64,000 nucleotides of DNA from Pseudomonas synxantha BG33R. Lineage in GTDB: Bacteria > Pseudomonadota > Gammaproteobacteria > Pseudomonadales > Pseudomonadaceae. Where the stretch lies: the NCBI RefSeq assembly GCF_000263715.2, contig NZ_CM001514.1:4777674-4841673 (forward strand), given 5' to 3'. Shown here one piece after another: positions 19,512 to 28,148 of the stretch (positions within the stretch are counted from its first letter, which is position 1; each line of letters begins with the position of its first letter). The notes under the pieces were generated by a model. The model worked only from the letters and a program-made list of their open reading frames with translations. It searched no databases and was not told where the DNA came from. Position numbers and translations under genes: made by a program.

Positions 19512-19892
19512 ATGTCCTCTCTGGCAATGAGCTCTTTCGTAGAACAGCAGATCGTGCTGCACCAATTCACCGCCAAACACTGCGCACAGGCTCGCGTTAT
19601 GCTGGGCTGGAGCCGCGAACATCTGGCTCGCCAGGCGGGCGTGGCGGTAGAGGCGATTCAACAATTGGAGGCCCACGGCGAAGTCGACGATGAAACCCGC
19701 TTGATCCTGGCGTTTTGCCTGGAGGCGCAAGGGCTGGTGTTCTTCCCGGGGTTTGCGCCGGGGTGGGGCATGAGTGTACGCCGGTTTGACACCGTAACCG
19801 CCGAGCCCACAGCACCAGGCCTCATTTCTCGGTTGATGGGTTCAACAACGGCGTCAGTTGATTCACCAACTCCTCAACCGAATGGTGCGTAG
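19512..19892 (+). CDS. Small XRE-type helix-turn-helix protein
   Basis: A 126-residue protein. Residues about 25-70 form a Cro/C1-type HTH (QARVMLGWSREHLARQAGVA, then VEAIQQLEAHG). Near residue 78 AFCLEAQGLVFFPG follows, typical of XRE regulators where a short beta-hairpin closes the domain, and the tail is Pro/Thr-rich. The ATG at 19512 has GGAGAACCCCC before it. A LexA-like box lies just upstream, so it may belong to the SOS regulon. Its 3' end overlaps the convergent kinase-like gene by 71 bp, which would place each mRNA antisense to the other. Targets are unknown. Confidence 0.75.
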   Translation: MSSLAMSSFVEQQIVLHQFTAKHCAQARVMLGWSREHLARQAGVAVEAIQQLEAHGEVDDETRLILAFCLEAQGLVFFPGFAPGWGMSVRRFDTVTAEPTAPGLISRLMGSTTASVDSPTPQPNGA

Positions 19893-20379
19893 CGTCCAGC
19901 CGGATCACCGGGCAGCTCAACGGCTTCAACCAGGTTTCATGCCGACGCAGGCTACGTAGGCTGTGATTGCCAGTATCGTAGCGTGCGGCCCAGGTGAGAA
20001 AGGCGACGCTGTTTTGATGGCGGCTGCCACCTTCCAGGATCTGCTCCCCGTAGCGCTGCGCTTCTCGCAGACGCAGGCGTTGCAGGCGCACTTGCGGTTC
20101 CACGCGCAGGAACACCACATGGGTGAATAGCGGGATCATCGCGTCGCCCCAGCCGCAGAGTGACCCCGACAATACCCAGCCTTGATGGCCGGCGGTGTGT
20201 TCCTGCAGCAGGTGGAGGCGTTCGTCCCGGGGCCGGGAGATGGAAAAGGGTTCGAGGGTTTGCTGCCAGTAATAGAAATCGGAGTCGAAACAGGCAATAT
20301 TCAGGTGCTCGGCCAATACCTTGCCCAAGGTAGTGCAACCGGTGCCCGCTGCGCCGAGGATATGAATTCTGTATGCCAT
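19822..20379 (-). CDS. P-loop adenylate/shikimate-kinase-like protein with variant Walker A
   Basis: A 185-residue P-loop NTPase. The N-terminal nucleotide loop reads GAAGTGCTTLG: the lysine of GxxGxGK(S/T) is replaced by cysteine. Close relatives commonly carry GSGTTTLG here, so loss of the lysine is probably a family trait. Residue 30-35 FDSDFYYW and later VFLRVEPQVRLQRL resemble the substrate and lid regions of small-molecule kinases. The ATG at 20379 follows GGAGGGACGCC. No substrate can be named. It is convergent with and overlaps the HTH gene at 19512. Confidence 0.68.
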   Translation of the reverse strand: MAYRIHILGAAGTGCTTLGKVLAEHLNIACFDSDFYYWQQTLEPFSISRPRDERLHLLQEHTAGHQGWVLSGSLCGWGDAMIPLFTHVVFLRVEPQVRLQRLRLREAQRYGEQILEGGSRHQNSVAFLTWAARYDTGNHSLRSLRRHETWLKPLSCPVIRLDATHHSVEELVNQLTPLLNPSTEK

Positions 20380-20475
20380 GGCGTCCCTCCATGGCATTGA
20401 GTGTAAACCGTGAAGTTTCAGGCCGGCAGGTTCAGTGCCCGACACTCCTTTTGCGACGCAAAATGACCTGACCGA

Positions 20476-21978
20476 TCAAAGCCCAGGCTTGGTTGCCGTT
20501 TGTGCGGCCTGCTCATATCCGTGGGCCACCGCCAACAACGTGGGCTCGCTCCAACGGGTGCCGAAGAAGTGGGCCGCCGTGGGTAAACCGTCTTCGTTCG
20601 TGCCGGAGGGCACGGTGATACCTGGGTAGCCGGCCGCTGCTACGCCGAAGTAACTGTTGGTATCAAAATCCGACACTATGGCGTCCAGTTTGTAACTCTT
20701 GATCGGCTCATCCACGCTGCTGCGAAAATCCTCGATCAGTTTTTCCCACGCCGTTTCGCGCTGTTCTGGCGCCAGTGTGGAGGCATTGATCTGCTTGAGC
20801 AGGGGCTGATGATCGGTATCCGTGCCGTCACGGTCTTCGTTGAACTTGATCAGCTCAGCCAGTGACTTGACTGGCAATCCCGTGCGCTTGGCCAAATAGC
20901 CATTCAACTCTTCCTTTACATCCGATAACAACAGTTCTTCATAGCGTGACTCATCTGCCATACGCAGGTTAATCGGCACTAAAACCGCCCCTTGTGCCTC
21001 AAGCACCTCCAGTGCTTTGCTGAATTGCGCACTATTTTCCACAGCCTGAACTTCACCGTTTGCAGAAAACGTCGCGGGATATCCAATACGCTTGCCCTTC
21101 AACGCACCAGGTACCAATAGCTGCGTGTAATCAACCCCTTCGGGAGCGCCCACGCTCGCCGGATCGTGAGGGTCGCGGCCAGACATGGCGTTGAGCATCA
21201 GCGCCGCATCGAACACCGACCGTGCCATCGGGCCCGGTGTGTCCTGGTGCTGGCTAGCCGGGATAATGCCATTGCGGTCCAACAAACCGACGCTCGGCTT
21301 GAGCCCAACCACACCATTGAATGCCGCGGGCACGATGATCGAGCCGTTGGTTTCGGCCCCCACCGCCAAGGGTGCCAACCCTGCGGCGACGGCTGCGGCC
21401 GAGCCGGAACTGGAACCACCCACCTGCGCGTCCGGATGATGTGGGTTGCGAGTCTGACCACCGCGGGTGCTCCAGCCATCGGGAGCGCCGCGAAAACCGG
21501 CCAGCTCCGTCATGTTGGTTTTACCGAGAATCACGGCGCCCTGGCTGATCAGGTATTCAACTAATGGAGCGTTTTTACCCGCCGACTCCCCTACCAGAGC
21601 AAAGGCACCTGCGCTGGTTTGCATGCCCGCGGTTTCAATGGTGTCTTTGAGCAAGACAGGTATTCCGTGCAGTGGTCCGCGCACTTTGCCATTGGCCCGT
21701 TCCTGGTCCAGCGCGCGGGCGCTTTCAAGCGCTTGCGGGTTGAGTTCAATAACAGAACTCAGTTGCGGATCCAGCGTGCGAATGCGCTCCTGCAAATAAT
21801 TGACCAGCCCTTGCGAGGTGATGCCCCCCGGTCGCGACATCTGCTCAGCCAGTTCGCGCACACTGGCATATTCCGTCCCGGCGGGGATCGGTTTTGAAAT
21901 CGCTGGCGACGATTGAACAGGTAAAGTGTTATGCGAGTAGTTAACAAAAAAACTTACACCAGAGCCAATACCAAACAT
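20476..21978 (-). CDS. Amidase-signature family amidase
   Basis: A 500-residue amidase of the AS family. The catalytic lysine is in HGIPVLLKDTIETAG (about residue 98), the cis-serine and nucleophile serine are in VGGSSSGSAAAVAAG and GAETNGSI (about 170-200), so the Ser-cisSer-Lys triad is complete. The family hydrolyses amides such as carboxamides, peptide amides or linear nitrile-derived amides; the substrate is unknown. The start ATG at 21978 is preceded by AGGAGATGTTTC. The first 30 residues include a mildly hydrophobic stretch (MFGIGSGVSFFVNYS) but not a clear signal peptide. A second, shortened amidase-like gene lies 100 bp upstream in the same direction. Confidence 0.88.
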   Translation of the reverse strand: MFGIGSGVSFFVNYSHNTLPVQSSPAISKPIPAGTEYASVRELAEQMSRPGGITSQGLVNYLQERIRTLDPQLSSVIELNPQALESARALDQERANGKVRGPLHGIPVLLKDTIETAGMQTSAGAFALVGESAGKNAPLVEYLISQGAVILGKTNMTELAGFRGAPDGWSTRGGQTRNPHHPDAQVGGSSSGSAAAVAAGLAPLAVGAETNGSIIVPAAFNGVVGLKPSVGLLDRNGIIPASQHQDTPGPMARSVFDAALMLNAMSGRDPHDPASVGAPEGVDYTQLLVPGALKGKRIGYPATFSANGEVQAVENSAQFSKALEVLEAQGAVLVPINLRMADESRYEELLLSDVKEELNGYLAKRTGLPVKSLAELIKFNEDRDGTDTDHQPLLKQINASTLAPEQRETAWEKLIEDFRSSVDEPIKSYKLDAIVSDFDTNSYFGVAAAGYPGITVPSGTNEDGLPTAAHFFGTRWSEPTLLAVAHGYEQAAQTATKPGL

Positions 21979-22078
21979 GAAACATCTCCTGCGAGAGTAA
22001 GAAATGGCGAAGGATCCTCGTTGATCCAGGCGCCAGTCTAAAAACTCTCCTCCCGCCAAGGAGCGCGACATAGTTAGT

Positions 22079-22810
22079 TCATCCCGTGGGATTGTTCAGC
22101 ACCTCCTGTACTCCCACAAGACGTCGAGCACTGCGGTACCCCAGTACGAGTGCCGTAAGCGAATCCTTCGACCACCGCGCACCGTAGAACCACAACACTG
22201 CACCATCCTCAAGCGGTTCGTTAAGCCTTGGGTAGCCACTCCAGCATGCGTCGTGGAAGGCGGCGTTCTGGCTATCGGCCACCAGAGCGTCCAGTTGGTA
22301 CGCGTGCACAAGCTCATCGATTTCATTGCCGCCAGGGCGCGGGTCATCGGCGTGGCGCGCAGGCACCGGCACCAAGTTGGTTCCGGCCCGGCACAGAACA
22401 TCCAACGCGCGCAAGAATGTCACCCCGTGTTCGATCGGTGTTTGATCATGCCCCCACCGCTGGGCGAACCCCACGCGCCTGCCGCTCAACGTCGAGGCAG
22501 CGCTGAAAGTGCTGTTGTTCTGTACCAGCGGCACCTCGACCATCACCGGCCCTGAGGGCTCCAGGCCGCTCAAGGCAATCAACGACAAAGAGGGATCGCG
22601 CGTAGGTTTCAGGGGAAGAGCCGGTGCGTTATAGCCGGGGATTGGTATGCTGGTGGCCGAAGCAGGATCGGCACCAAAAGCGATGCTGCGTGAGTTTGCA
22701 GGGCCAGCAGCAGGATGGATACTCGCAGCGGGCTCCTCAAGCCCAGGCGCCAGTTGCTTGGCTGGGCACGCCATGCCGACTCGCCAATACTTACTACATT
22801 TACTTTCCAT
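22079..22810 (-). CDS. Amidase-like protein lacking the catalytic core
   Basis: A 243-residue protein whose C-terminal half follows the C-terminal lobe of the neighbouring amidase: GRRVGFAQRWGHDQ against GKRIGYPATFSANG, LDALVADSQNAAFHDACWSGYP against LDAIVSDFDTNSYFGVAAAGYP in outline, and FYGARWSKDSLTALVLGYRSAR against FFGTRWSEPTLLAVAHGYEQA in outline. The Lys and Ser-rich catalytic region is absent. Its first 90 residues are low-complexity (PAASIHPAAGPANS) and resemble nothing I know. It could be a decayed tandem duplicate or a remodelled non-catalytic partner. The frame is intact, with the start ATG at 22810. Confidence 0.6.
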   Translation of the reverse strand: MESKCSKYWRVGMACPAKQLAPGLEEPAASIHPAAGPANSRSIAFGADPASATSIPIPGYNAPALPLKPTRDPSLSLIALSGLEPSGPVMVEVPLVQNNSTFSAASTLSGRRVGFAQRWGHDQTPIEHGVTFLRALDVLCRAGTNLVPVPARHADDPRPGGNEIDELVHAYQLDALVADSQNAAFHDACWSGYPRLNEPLEDGAVLWFYGARWSKDSLTALVLGYRSARRLVGVQEVLNNPTG

Positions 22811-22915
22811 CGGAACTACCCCGAAAATAGATTCTCGGAGATCATCGCACCCTTGACTGGCGCCTGTCGCAGCCTTGAAACAGCTTGAAAAATCCTTTTT
22901 CCGCGGCCGTTGCTG

Positions 22916-23974
22916 TCAGCTGGCGAGGCGCTCCTGCGTACCCTCAGTCTCCACCTCCAACCACCACGCATGGCCGCGCTCGGGCTGGTTCAAGCGAAAC
23001 GCCTGCCCCATCGCCGGGGTGGTGATCGATACATTGCGCTCCCAGGCCAGGGCCATGATGCGGTCGAAGGGTTCGTGCCAGGCATGGAATGCCAGATCGA
23101 AGGTGCCGTTGTGAATCGGCAACAACCAGCGCCCTTTGAGATCGATATGCGCCTGCAAGGTTTGCTCCGGTTGCATGTGCACATGGGGCCAATCGACGTT
23201 GTAGGCGCCGGTCTCCATCAAAGTCAGGTCAAACGGGCCGTACTGCTCGCCAATGCGCTTGAAACCATCGAAATAGCCAGTGTCGCCACTGAAGAAGATG
23301 CGCCGCGCATCGTCGATCATCACCCAGGAACACCACAGGGTCTGGTTGCTATCAAACAGGCCACGCCCGGAGAAGTGCTGTGCCGGGGTGGCGATAAAAC
23401 GGATGCCATCGACCTCCGTGCCCTGCCACCAATCCAGCTGACGGACTTTATTGGCGTCGACCCCCCATTTGACCAACGTATCGCCCACGCCCAGGGGTGC
23501 CAAAAAGTAGCGTGTCTTGTCAGCCAGTTGCACCACAGCCTCGCGATCAAGATGGTCGTAATGGTTGTGGGAAAGAATCACCGCCTCCAGCGGTGGCAAC
23601 GCTTCAAGGCTGATAGGTGGGGCGTGGAAACGCTTGGGGCCTGCCCAACTGAACGGTGACGCGCGCTCGGCGAATACCGGGTCGGTGACCCAGAATTTAC
23701 CACGCATCTTCAGCAGTACCGTCGAATGCCCAAGGCGGAACACCGTGTGGTCGGGTGCCGCCAACAACTGCTCGCGGGTCAATGGCTGCACCGGAATCGG
23801 TCCCACTGGCCGCGTAGTGCGTGGTTTGTTGAACAACATGTTCCAGAAAATGCGCAAGGTTTTGCCAAAACCGCCGTGTTGTACCGGGGCGTCATTGGTG
23901 AAGTGCCCCTGGTCCTGCCCGGCAGGCTGGAGCGCTGCAGGCGCAGGGTCGACACGGGTTGAAATCGTGGCCAT
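22916..23974 (-). CDS. MBL-fold metallo-hydrolase (UlaG/NAPE-PLD-like)
   Basis: A 352-residue metallo-beta-lactamase-fold hydrolase. The metal motif LSHNHYDHLD is at about residue 140, with further ligands expected in TPAQHFSGRG, FFSGDTGYF and LPIHNGTFD. The arrangement with FRLGHSTVLLKMRGKFWVTDPVF near residue 85-107 (given in part) is that of the lipid-phosphodiesterase-like branch that includes NAPE-PLD and RomA. The ATG at 23974 gives MATISTRVDPAPA; an upstream extension is possible but would run over the putative operator. The gene is divergent from a TetR regulator that probably controls it. Confidence 0.85.
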   Translation of the reverse strand: MATISTRVDPAPAALQPAGQDQGHFTNDAPVQHGGFGKTLRIFWNMLFNKPRTTRPVGPIPVQPLTREQLLAAPDHTVFRLGHSTVLLKMRGKFWVTDPVFAERASPFSWAGPKRFHAPPISLEALPPLEAVILSHNHYDHLDREAVVQLADKTRYFLAPLGVGDTLVKWGVDANKVRQLDWWQGTEVDGIRFIATPAQHFSGRGLFDSNQTLWCSWVMIDDARRIFFSGDTGYFDGFKRIGEQYGPFDLTLMETGAYNVDWPHVHMQPEQTLQAHIDLKGRWLLPIHNGTFDLAFHAWHEPFDRIMALAWERNVSITTPAMGQAFRLNQPERGHAWWLEVETEGTQERLAS

Positions 23975-24003
23975 TACCGAGTGACTCCTACAGTACGAAG
24001 AAG

Positions 24004-24025
24004 AATTACACTGCACAGTGTAGTT
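24004..24025. promoter_or_regulatory. Palindromic candidate operator between the MBL hydrolase and tetR genes
   Basis: AATTACACTG-CA-CAGTGTAGTT has 10-bp arms with one mismatch and lies between the two divergent starts (23974 and 24097). A further GAGTGTAATTT half-site is at 24063-24073. This fits the usual TetR operator design. Confidence 0.55.
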
Positions 24026-24096
24026 TCTAGATTGCAACAAAATCCGGAGCAAGTAAACTTCTGAGTGTAATTTCCTGATTGAGTCGAATGCCATCC

Positions 24097-24723
24097 ATGA
24101 CTGCCCCCAAGCGCCTCACCGAGCGTAAACGCGACGCCATCGTGGCGGCGGCGATTGCCGAATTTCGCGAGAACGGTTTCGAGGTCACCAGCATGGACAG
24201 AGTTGCCGCCACCGCCGGCGTTTCCAAGCGCACGGTGTACAACCACTTTCCCAGCAAGGAAGAGCTGTTCGCCGAGATCCTGAGCCAACTGTGGGCCAGT
24301 AGCGTTGCCCAACTGGACGTGAACTACGCCAGCGACCAGCCGCTGCGCGATCAACTGCGCAAGTTGCTGGAAGCAAAAATGAAGATGATGTCGGACGCCA
24401 ACTTCCTCGACCTGGCGCGCGTGGCCATTGCTGCCACCATCCATTCGCCCGAACGTGCGCAAGATATGGTCAATCGCCTCAGCGCACGGGAAGAAGGTTT
24501 TACCCAATGGGTGCGCGCCGCCCAGGAAGACGGCCGCCTCAACTGTACCGATCCAGCTTTCGCGGCTCACCAGATCCAGAGCCTGCTCAAGGCCTTTGCC
24601 TTCTGGCCGCAAATCACGCTCGGCCAGCCCACCCTCGATGTGGCCGCCCAGGCCAACGTCATCGAATCTGCAATCGACCTGTTCCTCGCCGGCTACGAAG
24701 TGCGCACCCCACCCCTGTATTAG
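24097..24723 (+). CDS. TetR/AcrR-family transcriptional regulator
   Basis: A regulator of about 208 residues. The N-terminal HTH is clear: ERKRDAIVAAAIAEFRENGF, then TSMDRVAATAGVSKRTVYNHF followed by SKEELFAEIL. The C-terminal region resembles the TetR_C_7/AefR-like ligand domain (FAFWPQITLGQP, then VIESAIDLFLAGYE). ATG at 24097 gives MTAPKRLTERKRD; 24088 is an alternative three codons earlier. The divergent MBL hydrolase and the shared palindrome suggest autoregulation and control of that gene. Confidence 0.85.
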   Translation: MTAPKRLTERKRDAIVAAAIAEFRENGFEVTSMDRVAATAGVSKRTVYNHFPSKEELFAEILSQLWASSVAQLDVNYASDQPLRDQLRKLLEAKMKMMSDANFLDLARVAIAATIHSPERAQDMVNRLSAREEGFTQWVRAAQEDGRLNCTDPAFAAHQIQSLLKAFAFWPQITLGQPTLDVAAQANVIESAIDLFLAGYEVRTPPLY

Positions 24724-24913
24724 GACCTGTTGCCGGGGCGACATTAAAGGTCGCTTTTGGCGCATTCACCCGCTGTTTTGCGCAAATGGCCTGAAAGGAC
24801 ACTGATTATTCCTACGGGAATAATCGACAATATTGGCCGCTATTATCCGATCATCGACGCCGACCGTTGACGCACGCTGTCGCATCTGCAAAAAACAGCT
24901 GACCCAGGACACT

Positions 24914-26022
24914 ATGGAAAACAGACGAGGCAAAGGGCTTTCATTTGCCAGACGTATCTACAAGCCAAGGATCATCGGCCTGGGTATCGGTAGCATCAGC
25001 GTAATCGGCGCGTTGTATCCCTTGTCAATGCCAGGCTGGGTATGGGCGTTGTTGTTGTTCAATGGCCTTGCCTGGCCGCACGTGGCTTATCTGATCTCGA
25101 CCCATTCGCCGTTTCCCTATCAGGCCGAACGGCGCAATCTGCTGTATGACTCATTGTCGGGCGGTTTCTGGGCAGCGGCCACCCAGTTTTCGCCACTGAC
25201 GGCCGTCACCATTCTGTCGATGATGGCCATGAATAACGTCGCTGCCGGTGGCACACACTTGCTCCTGCATGGGCTGCTCGCACAAGCCGCCGGCATCGCG
25301 ATAGCCTGGAGCCTGTTCGGGGTCAAGTTCGATTCCAGCGTCAGCCTTTCCGAGGTCTACACCTGCTTGCCGATGCTGACGCTCTACCCGATGGCCATCG
25401 GCATGGTCTGTTATCAGTTGGCAATCAAACTGTCGCAACATAAACGCGCCCTCAGCGCCCTGAGCCGTATCGACAGCCTGACCGGCCTACTCAACCATGG
25501 CTCATGGAAAGACCTGCTGAACCTCAAGTTCCATAAGTGTCAACAGCAACAAAGCCAGGCGACCATTGCCCTGATCGATATCGACCACTTCAAGCGCATC
25601 AACGATATGCACGGCCATACCGTCGGGGATGCGGTACTGCGCCAGTTGAGCCAGGAATTACGCCAGCACCTGCGCGAAGAAGACCTCGCCGGCCGCTACG
25701 GAGGTGACGAGTTCTGTGTGATCCTTCCGAAAATGCCCTTGCAAGATGCTGCAGGACTCATGGAACAGATACGCGAAAAATTCAGTAACTACCGCACTGC
25801 GCAGATCCCGAATTACGCGTGAGCCTGAGCATCGGCCTGGCGGATTTTCAACCGGCCTTCAAGGATGCGGTCATGTGGCTCAACGCTGCGGATCGCGCGC
25901 TGTACGCTGCCAAGAACAGCGGCCGCAACCGCGTCAGGACCAGCGATCGAAGATCGCCTGTTCAGCCGCAGTTGTCTGATAACACCTCGTCCGAATCTTC
26001 GTCGGCGAGCCTGCCGCAATAG
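24914..26022 (+). pseudogene. MASE2-GGDEF diguanylate cyclase interrupted by a frameshift
   Basis: The first frame (24914-25822, 302 residues) has an N-terminal MASE2-like membrane domain with about six helices (residues about 15-180), then a GGDEF domain with the active site GGDEF at residue 263 and the inhibitory I-site REED five residues before RYGGDEF's glycine pair. It would make cyclic-di-GMP. It stops at 25820 in PNYA. The missing C-terminal end of the domain (VSLSIGLADF, then AADRALYAAKNSGRNRV) continues from 25815 in another frame to a stop at 26022. One base is missing between TAC and GTG around 25810-25815. It may be a true inactivating mutation or a sequencing error. Without the last strand and helix the cyclase fold would be incomplete. 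Confidence 0.8.
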
Positions 26023-26233
26023 CATAATGCCGCCATTGGTCGGCTACCCGAAAATGCCCCTGCTCAAGCAGCGAACTTCTGGACCGGCCGATCACTCTGA
26101 ACCCCTTGTTCCACCCCCTCTGTCAGCATCAGGAAGCTGGCAATGAGCAAGTCAACCGTAAGGCCTGGGGCCCTACGGGGTCAGGCGCAAATACATGGAT
26201 ACCGCATATGCTTGCATGCCCGAGCCCTCTAAC

Positions 26234-27553
26234 ATGCTATTTAACACCCACAAGAAAACCATCAGCACCCTGCAACACAGCATTGCCCAACAGGCCAGCC
26301 TGCTGGATGCCATCGAGCGCTCCATGGCCGTCATCGAATTCGACCTGCAAGGCACTGTGCTGCGGGCCAATGAGAACTTCTTCAAGACCATGGGTTACCG
26401 CGCAGAACAGGTCCTGGGCCAGTCCCACCGGATGTTCTGCACCCCGGCGTTCACCCGCAGCGCCGAGTACAACCAACTGTGGACGCAGCTGCGCAACGGC
26501 CAATTTCAGTCAGGCACCTTTGAGCGGGTGGGTGCCAACGGTGATTCGGTGTGGCTGGAAGCCAGCTACAACCCGGTACGCGATGAAGCCGGTCACGTGA
26601 CCAAAGTGGTGAAGTACGCCATGGATGTCACCCCACGCCTGCAAGCTGAAAGTGAAGCCAACGCCAAGCTGCAAGCCATCGACCGCGCCATGGCGATGAT
26701 CGAGTTCAACCTCGATGGCACCATTATCACAGCCAACGCAAACTTCCTGCAGCGCATGGGGTACAGCCTGGCGCAGATCCAGGGCAAGCATCACCGCCTG
26801 TTCTGCACACCCGAACTGGCCAACAGTGCAGCCTACAGCGAGTTCTGGAAACGCTTGAACCAGGGCGAGCTGTTCAATGGCCAGTTCGAGCGGGTGGATA
26901 AAAACGGCCAGGTGGTGTGGCTGGAAGCCAACTACAACCCGGTGTACGACGCCAGCGGGCGCCTGTGCAAAGTGGTGAAGTTCGCCTCCGATGTTACCGC
27001 CCGGGTACAACAACATGCCACCGAGGCACAGAGCGCGGCCCAGGCTTATCACCTGTCATTGAGCACCCAGGAGATGGCCGAAAAAGGCGCCGAGGTGATC
27101 CAGAAAACCGCCACCGGTATGCGCGAAATTGCTCGGGATATCGACACATCCTCGCAACTGATCGCCAAGCTCGGCGAGCGCTCGCAGCAGATCACCGCCA
27201 TCGTCAACACCATTCGCGGCATCGCCGACCAGACCAACCTGCTGGCTCTCAACGCCGCCATCGAAGCCGCACGCGCCGGCGAGCAGGGCCGTGGCTTTGC
27301 CGTGGTTGCCGATGAAGTGCGGCAGCTGGCGGCGCGCACCAGCGGCTCCACCGCCGAAATTTCCGGCATGATCGCCATGATCCAGGACGAAACCCGCCAA
27401 GCCATCGACAGCATGGACGCCACCCGCGACCGTGCCGCCCACGGCGTAGAACTGGCCAACCAGGCGGGCACAGTGATCCTGCAGATTCGCGAAGGCACCG
27501 GCGAAGCGGTCCAGGCGGTGAGCGCGTTCGCCAACGACCGGGGCAATCGCTGA
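26234..27553 (+). CDS. Cytosolic PAS-PAS methyl-accepting chemotaxis protein (BdlA-like)
   Basis: A 439-residue soluble chemoreceptor without membrane helices. Two PAS domains (about residues 20-135 and 140-255) share the pattern [20 protein letters not shown] and [20 protein letters not shown], each with FCTP and VWLEA(S/N)YNPV. The MCP signalling hairpin follows at about 290-420, with [20 protein letters not shown] at its tip. This order is that of P. aeruginosa BdlA, which links redox or c-di-GMP state to biofilm dispersal; the same role is an inference. The start at 26234 is chosen because it gives [11 protein letters not shown] and exactly the same length as the paralogue at 54248; 26195 is an alternative. 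Confidence 0.85.
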   Translation: MLFNTHKKTISTLQHSIAQQASLLDAIERSMAVIEFDLQGTVLRANENFFKTMGYRAEQVLGQSHRMFCTPAFTRSAEYNQLWTQLRNGQFQSGTFERVGANGDSVWLEASYNPVRDEAGHVTKVVKYAMDVTPRLQAESEANAKLQAIDRAMAMIEFNLDGTIITANANFLQRMGYSLAQIQGKHHRLFCTPELANSAAYSEFWKRLNQGELFNGQFERVDKNGQVVWLEANYNPVYDASGRLCKVVKFASDVTARVQQHATEAQSAAQAYHLSLSTQEMAEKGAEVIQKTATGMREIARDIDTSSQLIAKLGERSQQITAIVNTIRGIADQTNLLALNAAIEAARAGEQGRGFAVVADEVRQLAARTSGSTAEISGMIAMIQDETRQAIDSMDATRDRAAHGVELANQAGTVILQIREGTGEAVQAVSAFANDRGNR

Positions 27554-27629
27554 CCGGTTCTTCATGTCGGTGGCTGGTGGGCTCGGTCTATAGTGTTGGT
27601 TGTCTTTACGCTAAGCACTCGAGCCCGCC

Positions 27630-28148
27630 ATGACCCCAGACAAACCCGAATCCGCCCCCACTGACCACTTGCGTTTCCACCGTGGTCACGCGCACCTGGC
27701 GCCGACCTTTGGCAACGACACCTTTGCCCTCAAAGCCGAGGCCTTCGCACGCTTTTTTGGTACCCCGACCTTTCTGGGCGCACAAACCGCGATCGTCGTG
27801 TTGTGGGTGGTGCTGAATATGACCGGCGTCACCCACTTCGACGTCTACCCGTTCATCCTGCTCAACCTGGCCTTCAGCCTGCAATCGGCTTATGCCGCGC
27901 CGCTGATCCTGCTGGCCCAGACGCGCCAGGCTGCGCGGGATAAAGCTCAGTCCGACGCCGACGCACAGCATCGCGAAGCCCTCGCCACCGCCAACACCGA
28001 ACGCCAGGCCCAGGCGGCCCAGACCACCAAGCAATTGATGGAACTGCTGGAGCAGAATACCCGGCTGACGGAAATGACCAAGCAACTGACCGAGCGCATC
28101 GAGACCCTGACGTGCGAAATGCATGCACAGTTTGTGCGTAAAGCCTAA
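27630..28148 (+). CDS. DUF1003 membrane protein
   Basis: A 172-residue protein with the DUF1003 signature: two membrane helices at about 48-68 (TAIVVLWVVLNMTG region) and 74-94 (FDVYPFILLNLAFSLQSAYAAP region), followed by APLILLAQTRQAARDK. The C-terminal 75 residues are a charged coiled coil. The function of the family is unknown. Its stop overlaps the stop of the convergent LysR gene by four bases. Confidence 0.85.
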   Translation: MTPDKPESAPTDHLRFHRGHAHLAPTFGNDTFALKAEAFARFFGTPTFLGAQTAIVVLWVVLNMTGVTHFDVYPFILLNLAFSLQSAYAAPLILLAQTRQAARDKAQSDADAQHREALATANTERQAQAAQTTKQLMELLEQNTRLTEMTKQLTERIETLTCEMHAQFVRKA

